From the NCBI GenBank assembly GCA_024276905.1, contig JAJRWF010000039.1, forward strand, positions 1 to 39,520: DNA of 39,520 nt, read 5' to 3'. Positions 33,452 through 39,520 of this stretch are shown here, one piece after another. A program made the translations under genes and the position numbers. The notes under the pieces are model-generated. The model did no database searches, had not been told where the DNA came from, and saw only the letters and a program-made list of their open reading frames with translations. The DNA comes from Deltaproteobacteria bacterium. Its GTDB lineage: Bacteria; Desulfobacterota; Desulfuromonadia; Desulfuromonadales; Geopsychrobacteraceae. Every line of letters starts with the position of its first letter. Positions within the stretch are counted from its first letter, which is position 1.

Positions 33452-34459
33452 ATGGCAGAGCATGTTTTCATCATCGCCGAAGCCGGAGTCAACCATAACG
33501 GCGATCTGGATCTGGCCCTGAAGCTGGTCGATATCGCCGCAGATGTCGGGGCTGATGCGGTCAAATTTCAGACCTTCAAGGCCGAAACCCTGGTGCGCAA
33601 AAATGCACGCAAAGCCGACTACCAGCAAAAGACCACCGGGAATGACGAAAGCCAGTTCGCGATGATCCAGCGCCTCGAACTCGACCTGGAAGCCCACCAG
33701 CGACTCAATCAGCACTGCAAGAAACGTGGTATCACTTTCCTCTCATCAGCATTCGATCTGCCGAGTATCGATCTGCTGGTACAGATGGGGATAAAAATAT
33801 TCAAGATTCCGTCCGGCGAAATCACCAATCTGCCCTACCTGCGCAAGATCGGTGGCCTGGGGAAACAGGTCGTTCTTTCAACCGGCATGTCCGACATGGA
33901 TGAAATCGGTGCCGCCCTGGAGATCCTGACCAGGGCGGGAACACCACGACAACAGATTTGCGTTCTGCATTGCAACACCGAGTATCCGACTCCGATGGCC
34001 GATGTCAATCTGCGCGCCATGCAGACCATCGCCCATAAGCACCGGGTCCGAATCGGCTATTCAGACCACACAACGGGAATCGAGATCCCGATTGCAGCCG
34101 TGGCCCTGGGCGCCGAATTGATCGAAAAACACTTCACCCTTGATCGCAATCTGCCCGGTCCCGACCATCAGGCCTCCCTTGAACCGGCCGAACTGTCCGC
34201 TATGGTCACAGCGATCCGCAATATTGAACTGGCTCTCGGCGAGGGCAATAAAACCCCGAGCCGCTCGGAACTGAAAAACCGTGAAGTAGCCCGTCGCAGT
34301 ATTGTCGCTGCCACAGCAATCCGCCAGGGTGAATGCTTCTCGGCAGAGAACCTGACCGTCAAGAGACCGGCTACCGGTCTGAGCCCGATGGAGTGGGATC
34401 GTCTTCTCGGCCGAACGGCGCAGCGGGACTACGCTGCCGACGAGGAGATCGACGGATGA
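33452..34459 (+). CDS. legI: N,N'-diacetyllegionaminate synthase (NeuB family)
   Basis: Condenses the 6-deoxy-mannose derivative with phosphoenolpyruvate to make the nine-carbon acid. The 335-residue protein has a NeuB TIM barrel (IIAEAGVNHNGDLDLALKLV, AVKFQTFKAETLVRKNARKA, VLSTGMSDMDEIGAALEIL, VLHCNTEYPTPMADVNL, IGYSDHTTG, IEKHFTLDRNLPGPDHQASL). A C-terminal SAF (antifreeze-like) lid follows (RRSIVAATAIRQGECFSAEN). ATG 33452 has GAGG eight bases upstream; the GTG at 33443 overlaps the legH stop. It is LegI rather than sialic-acid NeuB by context with LegB/C/H and PtmE. It shares ATGA with legG. Confidence 0.95.
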   Translation: MAEHVFIIAEAGVNHNGDLDLALKLVDIAADVGADAVKFQTFKAETLVRKNARKADYQQKTTGNDESQFAMIQRLELDLEAHQRLNQHCKKRGITFLSSAFDLPSIDLLVQMGIKIFKIPSGEITNLPYLRKIGGLGKQVVLSTGMSDMDEIGAALEILTRAGTPRQQICVLHCNTEYPTPMADVNLRAMQTIAHKHRVRIGYSDHTTGIEIPIAAVALGAELIEKHFTLDRNLPGPDHQASLEPAELSAMVTAIRNIELALGEGNKTPSRSELKNREVARRSIVAATAIRQGECFSAENLTVKRPATGLSPMEWDRLLGRTAQRDYAADEEIDG

Positions 34460-35628
34460 GAAAGATCTGCTGTTTTACCGGCACCCGCGCCGAATACGGC
34501 CTGCTGCAACCACTGCTGAATGCAATCAAGCAGCACCCCCAACTGCAGCTACAACTCCTGGTTTCAGGCAGCCACCTGTCAGAAGAACATGGCATGACCT
34601 GGCAGCAGATCGAAAATGACGGCTTCATGATCCATGAAAAGGTCGATATTGAGGTCGACGGCAATACACCGGTCGACAGCTGCCGTGCCATGGGCCTCGG
34701 CTTGAGCGGCTACGCCCTGGCCTTTGAGCGTCTGCAACCCGACCTGCTGCTGCTGCTTGGCGACCGCTACGAAGCCTTTGCCGCAGCAGCGGCGGCGACC
34801 CTGTGTAACATCCCGGTTGCTCACCTGCATGGCGGCGAACTCACTCAGGGTGCGACCGATGATGCCCTGCGTCACGCCATCAGCAAATTGAGTCTGCTGC
34901 ATTTCACCGCAACGGACGAATATCGCCACCGCGTCATCCAGCTCGGTGAAGACCCGGCACGCGTTTTCAACGTTGGTGCTATCGGTCTTGACGGCCTGGA
35001 AACCCGCCCGCTGCTCGACCGCAAAACACTTGAAGCCGAGATCGGTCTCGACCTGAGCCAGCCGACCCTGCTACTGACCTTTCACCCGACAACCCTTGAA
35101 CCGGGTTCAGCCAGCCTTCAGATCAAAGAATTGCTGCTCGCCCTTGACCAGTTGCAGCTGCAGGTCATTTTTACCGGCGCCAACGCCGATGCTGAAGGGG
35201 CGACGATCAACCGCATGATTGCCGACTACCAGAGCAGAAACCCTCAGAGCTGCGTCGTCTTCCCCTCCCTCGGTCAACAACGCTACTTAAGTGCAATGCA
35301 TTATGTCGCTGCGGTGGTCGGCAACAGCAGCAGCGGCATCATTGAGGCCCCGAGCTTCGGTATCCCGACGGTCAATATCGGCCAACGCCAGGCGGGCCGT
35401 CTGCGCAGTGCCAGCGTTATCGACTGCCCGGCCGAACGTGACGCAATCGTCGCCGCCTGCCGCAAGGCACTCTCGGAATCCTTTCGCGCCGGGATTAAAG
35501 ATCTGCCCAATCCCTACCGACAAAAGAGTACTGTACAAAAAATTCTGGAGATCCTGCTCAAGTCCCGTCTCGGCGGAGCACCCAAAGAATTTTATGACCT
35601 TCCACCAGCAACATCAGGGGATAAATAA
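34456..35628 (+). CDS. legG: Hydrolysing 2-epimerase, LegG (NeuC family)
   Basis: Removes the nucleotide and epimerises C2 to give the 2,4-diacetamido-mannose precursor used by LegI. The 390-residue protein has the GT-B-like epimerase fold with CFTGTRAEYGLLQPLLNAI at the start, LLLGDRYEAFAAAAAATLCN, then PVAHLHGGELTQGATDDALR. VFNVGAIGLDGL and VVGNSSSGIIEAPSFGIPTV also match the NeuC/WecB group. The start at 34456 overlaps legI by four bases; upstream frame to 34333 is legI sequence. It ends TAA directly against the ATG of ptmE. A GDP-linked substrate is inferred from PtmE. Confidence 0.95.
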   Translation: MRKICCFTGTRAEYGLLQPLLNAIKQHPQLQLQLLVSGSHLSEEHGMTWQQIENDGFMIHEKVDIEVDGNTPVDSCRAMGLGLSGYALAFERLQPDLLLLLGDRYEAFAAAAAATLCNIPVAHLHGGELTQGATDDALRHAISKLSLLHFTATDEYRHRVIQLGEDPARVFNVGAIGLDGLETRPLLDRKTLEAEIGLDLSQPTLLLTFHPTTLEPGSASLQIKELLLALDQLQLQVIFTGANADAEGATINRMIADYQSRNPQSCVVFPSLGQQRYLSAMHYVAAVVGNSSSGIIEAPSFGIPTVNIGQRQAGRLRSASVIDCPAERDAIVAACRKALSESFRAGIKDLPNPYRQKSTVQKILEILLKSRLGGAPKEFYDLPPATSGDK

Positions 35629-36678
35629 ATGCGAAATACCAGGAAAATTACCATCAGCCGCAAAGCGACTATCCGTGAAGCGATCAAGGCGATTGATAAA
35701 GGGGTAATGCAGATCGCACTGGTGGTGGATGGTGACCAGCTGCTCGGGACGATCACCGATGGTGATATCCGCCGCGCTTTTTTACAAGGCAAGGGGCTCG
35801 AAGATCCGGTCGACGGCCTGTTCAATGCGGCGCCGCTGACCGGCCGCATCAACCAACCGAAAGAAGATCTGGTCCAACTGGCCCTGGCCCACGGGGTCAA
35901 GCAGCTGCCGATGCTCGACGATGAAGAGCGCCTGGTCGGCATCGAATATCTCGACGACTGCCTGCTCAGCCCCAAAAAGAGCAATCCGGTGGTCCTGATG
36001 GCCGGAGGACTGGGGACCCGGCTGCGCCCGCTGACTACTGACATTCCCAAACCGATGCTGACCGTCGGTTCCAAACCGATTTTGGAGACCATCCTTGAAA
36101 GTTTCCTCCGCTATGGATTTGAAAATTTCTATTTCAGCGTCAACTACAAATCAGAAAAGATCCGCGAATACTTCGGCAATGGCGAACGCTTCGGGGTCCA
36201 GATCAGCTACCTGAACGAAAGCGAACGTCTCGGTACTGCCGGAGCCTTAAGCCTGCTACCGGAAGGGATTGACCAATCACTGATTGTCATGAACGGCGAC
36301 CTGCTGACCAACGTCAACTTTGAACATCTGATCAACTACCACCGGCTCGCCAGCAGCAGTGCAACCATGTGCGTCCGCGAATACCAGCTGCAGGTTCCCT
36401 ACGGCGTGGTTTATACCGATGGCGCCACCATCAGTGAAATCCGCGAAAAACCGACCCAGAAGTTCTTTGTCAATGCCGGGATCTATGTCCTGGAACCCGA
36501 AGTCTTGAAGCGTATCCCACAACAGACCTTTTTTGATATGCCGCAGCTCTACCAACAACTGATCGACGCCAGGGAGAAGGTCTGTTCTTTCCCGATCAAG
36601 GATTACTGGATGGATATCGGCCAGCCGACCGACTTCGATCAGGCCAACTCGGAGTATGGCGATGTCTTTGATTTCTGA
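35629..36678 (+). CDS. ptmE: PtmE-type GlcN-1-phosphate guanylyltransferase with CBS pair
   Basis: A sugar-1-phosphate nucleotidyltransferase that in the Campylobacter legionaminic pathway makes GDP-glucosamine. Residues 1 to about 115 are two CBS modules (ATIREAIKAIDKGVMQIALV, LLGTITDGDIRRAFLQGKG, VKQLPMLDDEERLVGIEYLD). The nucleotidyltransferase domain follows: VVLMAGGLGTRLRPLTTDIP with KPMLTVG, SLIVMNGDLLTNVNFEH, and a C-terminal DYWMDIGQPTDFDQA. At 349 residues the size fits PtmE. CBS modules suggest control by adenine nucleotides. The start immediately follows the legG stop. legF begins inside its last codons. This gene is the main reason to call the locus legionaminic (GDP route) rather than pseudaminic. 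Confidence 0.92.
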   Translation: MRNTRKITISRKATIREAIKAIDKGVMQIALVVDGDQLLGTITDGDIRRAFLQGKGLEDPVDGLFNAAPLTGRINQPKEDLVQLALAHGVKQLPMLDDEERLVGIEYLDDCLLSPKKSNPVVLMAGGLGTRLRPLTTDIPKPMLTVGSKPILETILESFLRYGFENFYFSVNYKSEKIREYFGNGERFGVQISYLNESERLGTAGALSLLPEGIDQSLIVMNGDLLTNVNFEHLINYHRLASSSATMCVREYQLQVPYGVVYTDGATISEIREKPTQKFFVNAGIYVLEPEVLKRIPQQTFFDMPQLYQQLIDAREKVCSFPIKDYWMDIGQPTDFDQANSEYGDVFDF

Positions 36679-37369
36679 CCCGCAAAAAACCCTGGTGCTG
36701 ATCCCGGCCCGCGCCGGCAGCAAGGGACTGCCGGGGAAAAATACCCGTCTGCTGGCGGGAAAACCCTTGCTGGCCTGGAGTATTGATACCGCCCGTGCGG
36801 CCGGATTAACCTGCGTCGAGGTCAGTACCGATTCACAGACTGTCGCCGACATCGCGATTGCTCAGGGAGCTCGGGTTCCGGGCCTGCGACCCGCAGAACT
36901 GGCCAGCGACACCGCCGGCAGTATTGAGGTAATCCTGCACTGCCTACAGCGGGCCGCAGAGCGCGGAGAAGAATACGAGATGGTCCTGCTGCTGCAACCG
37001 ACCTCGCCCTTGCGCAGCAGTGAGGATATTACAGCCGCCTTCCAGCTCATGCAGGCACAGGATGCAGGTGCCGTGGTTTCGGTGACCCTTTGCGACCATC
37101 ATCCCTGGTGGAGCAACAGTCTACCCGAAGATGGCAATATGGCAGGTTTTCTACGGCCGGAGGTCATCAACAGCAACCGTCAGCAATTGCCGCCTCATTA
37201 CCGCCTGAACGGTGCCATCTACCTGGCAAAGACGGAGGTTCTGAAACAACAGCAGGGTTTTATCGGTCCCGAAACCTACGCCCTGGTCATGCCGCCGGAG
37301 CGCTCGGTCGATATCGACAGTCTGCTCGATTTCCAACTGGCAGAACTGATCATCAACCAACAATCCTGA
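36662..37369 (+). CDS. legF: CMP-legionaminic acid synthetase (NeuA family)
   Basis: Activates the nine-carbon acid with CTP to the CMP sugar used by glycosyltransferases. The 235-residue protein has the CMP-sialate synthetase start LVLIPARAGSKGLPGKNTRL, CVEVSTDSQTVADIAIAQGA, LLLQPTSPLRSSEDITAAFQ, and the metal-binding end ERSVDIDSLLDFQLAELI. ATG 36662 is preferred over 36656 because GGAG lies seven bases upstream. It overlaps ptmE by 17 bases in another frame. It is the last recognised pathway gene; PtmF, PgmL and PtmA homologues are not in the window. A 23-base gap leads to the glycosyltransferase-like gene. Confidence 0.94.
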   Translation: MSLISDPQKTLVLIPARAGSKGLPGKNTRLLAGKPLLAWSIDTARAAGLTCVEVSTDSQTVADIAIAQGARVPGLRPAELASDTAGSIEVILHCLQRAAERGEEYEMVLLLQPTSPLRSSEDITAAFQLMQAQDAGAVVSVTLCDHHPWWSNSLPEDGNMAGFLRPEVINSNRQQLPPHYRLNGAIYLAKTEVLKQQQGFIGPETYALVMPPERSVDIDSLLDFQLAELIINQQS

Positions 37370-37392
37370 ACACAAATTTCCGGGGAACCTCA

Positions 37393-39520
37393 ATGAATAC
37401 TTCCTGGCAAGACAGCTACTTCTTTGATGCCGACCTGGCCTATCAGACCGCCATGCAACAAAACCGGGTTGAGCGCACCATGGCCGTTGATGGCCTGCAG
37501 GTCTGCTATCTCGGCACCGAAAATCCGCGGCCGGATGCCCCGCCGAACCTGATCCAGATTCCGCGCAAGGACACCCTGAATTTTTTCGCCAACACCAACC
37601 TGCGTCTGCCGACCAAAGTCGTTTTCAAGGAAGGTACCCGCAAGGATCTGGTGGTCCAGCAGACAAAAAACTTCAACCAGATGATCGCAAGCGTTCAACG
37701 TAAACGCCTGCAGACCGCCCAACTCTACGCCCAGGAAATCCTCAAGCTGCACCCCGAAATGCCGACTTCGGGACCCATGCGGATTTTTTGCGTTGCCAGC
37801 CGCCTGACCACGGTCATGCAATACAGTGCCAAAAGCCTGATGAACGCTTTTGCCGAAATGGGTCATACCACCCTGCTGACCATTGAACAGAACGAGATGG
37901 AGGAATACGACCAGCAAAAGACCCTCGCCGATCATCTGAAATTCAACCCGCACCTGGTCATCAACATCAATCACCTGAACAATTCTTACCTGCACCCGGA
38001 TGTCTACAACCTGACCTGGTGGCAGGATCCCATGCCCGAGATCACCTCGCAGCACAGGCTCAAATGGCGCTCACGGGATCTGGTCTTTTCATTTTCCGGG
38101 GTTCTGGATGATTATTTGTACGCGGCTGGCGCCCGGAAGATACATCGGCAGTCATTCTGCATCGATAAGACCTTTTTCCATTGCACAGATAGGTCAACTG
38201 ATGGACGACACAACAAGGTGGTTTTTATCGGATCCGGAGTTTCCCCACAGATTTTCGAGACCGAAAAGGGCCGGAAAATTTTTGCGGAATTGACGACCCT
38301 GATCGACAATGGATTGCTGATCACCAAAAATATTACGGCAGAAATCGCGCGCAAGTACGGATATACAGGAGATACCGTTTTCTGGCGTTTTCTCCATGCC
38401 GCACTGCGTGACCGGACTGTCACCTGGCTTTGCCGGCAGCAGGAACTTGAGGTTGAAATCTACGGCCGCTACTGGGAATACAACCAGGAGGTCATGCCTT
38501 TTTTCAAAGGTGTTGTGCCACACGGAAACGCGGTTGCCGACATTTACCGCTCCAGTAAATATGCCCTGGTCTGTCATCCGTTCGACTGTCAATCCCAGCG
38601 CCTGCGGGAGGTTCGAGCCTGCGGTTGCATTCCGATTATCTACGATTGCCGTGAGCTCTCTGATCCGCCCTTCTTTGAAGAACAGAGCTTGTTCTTTCGC
38701 ACCCCCGCTCAGCTGACAGAGGCCTGTCGCCAAGAACGGGGAATATCTCCGCAGCAGTTCGGCAAACTGTACAGCTACGACCACTTCGCCCGTGAAATCC
38801 TGCAGCATGTCCGGCCGGCGGCCCCGACGGCCGACAGCAGGGACCAACGTAAATTTGCCTTGATCCTGCCGATCGATGGTATCTACGCCCAGTTCGGCAA
38901 CGCCCTGCAGACAGAAATGGTCTCGCGGGGGATCGAGACAGCTTATATTGCGGCCCGTGGTTCCTATCCCAAAGCCTTCAAGAAACAGGACATCATAAAT
39001 CTGGCCAGTGAAATCAAACATTCCGGGGCAACCGATATTTTCACCATCAATTTTTACCGTAACGTCTTCAACTTCCCCGAGGAGCTCCGGGTTCATGTCT
39101 GGATGCAGGACCTGCCGCAACTGTTCGAGGGAGAAGTCGGCGACGAACGGATTCTGCCCTTTGCCAACAACTGGACCCATCTTTATGAAGGCGCCGAATT
39201 TTTTCCGCCCTTTACCGACTATGCCAACTATTACCAGGCGTCTGACAATAATTTTGACGTCGACATCTCCTTCGCCGGCTATCTGCCCAGACTACACTGG
39301 CCTCCATCCGGTGACCCGCAACAAGACCAGCAGGTTGAAACCCTGTTCACCCTGATCTGCGATATCATCCGCCGGGAAAAAATCTATGCCTGCATCTGGT
39401 CAACCGGCGAAGCATTGCTGTTTCGGGCTGAGATGGAAACCGGCATCTACCTTCAGGGCAAAGAGTTGCGCCAGGAGGTGGTGCACTACATTATTCAGAG
39501 TCTGGTGCGTCGGGTCCAGC
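37393..39520 (+). CDS. Large glycosyltransferase-like protein, CgeB type, 3' truncated by window end
   Basis: An uninterrupted frame of at least 709 codons from ATG 37393 (GGGGAAC upstream) to the end of the window. The first module resembles the CgeB/DUF3880 group. It has a Rossmann-like N half with TWWQDPMPEITSQHRLKW at about residue 208. A C half follows with CHPFDCQSQRLREVRACGCI at about 393 and PIIYDCRELSDPPFFEEQSL. A second, similar module starts at about residue 500 (KFALILPIDGIYAQFGNALQ) with its own HVWMQDLPQLF at about 569. It lies 23 bases after legF and near three flagellins. The best guess is a protein that uses CMP-legionaminic acid or another sugar on flagellin. No TM helices or signal peptide are seen. 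Donor and target are inferred. Confidence 0.78.
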   Translation, partial: MNTSWQDSYFFDADLAYQTAMQQNRVERTMAVDGLQVCYLGTENPRPDAPPNLIQIPRKDTLNFFANTNLRLPTKVVFKEGTRKDLVVQQTKNFNQMIASVQRKRLQTAQLYAQEILKLHPEMPTSGPMRIFCVASRLTTVMQYSAKSLMNAFAEMGHTTLLTIEQNEMEEYDQQKTLADHLKFNPHLVININHLNNSYLHPDVYNLTWWQDPMPEITSQHRLKWRSRDLVFSFSGVLDDYLYAAGARKIHRQSFCIDKTFFHCTDRSTDGRHNKVVFIGSGVSPQIFETEKGRKIFAELTTLIDNGLLITKNITAEIARKYGYTGDTVFWRFLHAALRDRTVTWLCRQQELEVEIYGRYWEYNQEVMPFFKGVVPHGNAVADIYRSSKYALVCHPFDCQSQRLREVRACGCIPIIYDCRELSDPPFFEEQSLFFRTPAQLTEACRQERGISPQQFGKLYSYDHFAREILQHVRPAAPTADSRDQRKFALILPIDGIYAQFGNALQTEMVSRGIETAYIAARGSYPKAFKKQDIINLASEIKHSGATDIFTINFYRNVFNFPEELRVHVWMQDLPQLFEGEVGDERILPFANNWTHLYEGAEFFPPFTDYANYYQASDNNFDVDISFAGYLPRLHWPPSGDPQQDQQVETLFTLICDIIRREKIYACIWSTGEALLFRAEMETGIYLQGKELRQEVVHYIIQSLVRRVQ

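Noticed and set aside
38194-39180. A 328-codon minus-strand frame, and another at 37390-38055
   Set aside because: Both are antisense to the uninterrupted plus-strand glycosyltransferase-like frame, which has clear motifs and follows legF at 23 bases.

Overview
The window reads as chromosome of a motile, anaerobic Gram-negative bacterium of the Desulfuromonadales/Geobacter type. The grounds are a single-chain pyruvate:ferredoxin oxidoreductase next to dnaX-ybaB-recR, a tRNA-Ser/SRP RNA/dnaX block, sigma-54 and sigma-28 type flagellar promoters, and a polar-flagellum gene set followed by a legionaminic-acid locus. This placement is inferred from gene content and family resemblance, not from a database search.

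Layout. 1-500: no supported gene. 501-3055 (+): a methyl-accepting chemotaxis protein and CheD. 2964-6530 (-): an ECF sigma factor, a zinc-finger anti-sigma factor, a 69-residue acidic exported protein, a basic DUF3106-like exported protein, a GAF protein and a ten-repeat Sel1 protein. 6761-8752 (-): transketolase. 9196-12064 (-): an Ala-rich leader peptide and attenuator, then an aminotransferase and glutamate-cysteine ligase. 12176-13081 (-): an AEC-family transporter. 13213-16794 (-): PFOR, interrupted by one in-frame amber codon. 16945-20520 (-): tRNA-Ser(GGA), SRP RNA, dnaX with a programmed frameshift signal, ybaB and recR; a promoter flanked by palindromes lies between ybaB and recR. 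20586-30414: flagellar genes. These are an FlhB C-domain homologue, FliK, a divergent sigma-54-driven GGDEF protein, a PilZ protein, FliT-like, FliS, FliD, FlaG and three tandem flagellins. Two copies of a short TIR-bearing repeat lie among them. 30701-39520 (+): legB (frameshifted), legC, legH, legI, legG, ptmE and legF, then a large glycosyltransferase-like gene that runs off the end.

How the genes work together. The right-hand 19 kb makes, exports and probably decorates flagellin. The leg/ptm genes would build CMP-legionaminic acid through GDP-linked intermediates, and the terminal glycosyltransferase-like protein is a candidate for placing a sugar on the three flagellins transcribed away from it. 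The c-di-GMP synthase and the PilZ protein suggest local control of motility.

The most interesting signals are non-coding. (1) A classical-looking attenuator upstream of the aminotransferase has five consecutive Ala codons, mutually exclusive 8-bp pairings and a terminator. (2) Two flagellin leaders have hairpins whose hexaloops match the CsrA ANGGAN pattern, 29-30 nt from a GGA in the Shine-Dalgarno. (3) A complete -1 frameshift cassette lies in dnaX. (4) The anti-sigma factor's C-terminal tail resembles the acidic small protein encoded next to it, beside a strongly basic partner.

Two core genes (PFOR and legB) are broken by single small lesions. They may be real or may be assembly errors; read-level checking would decide.
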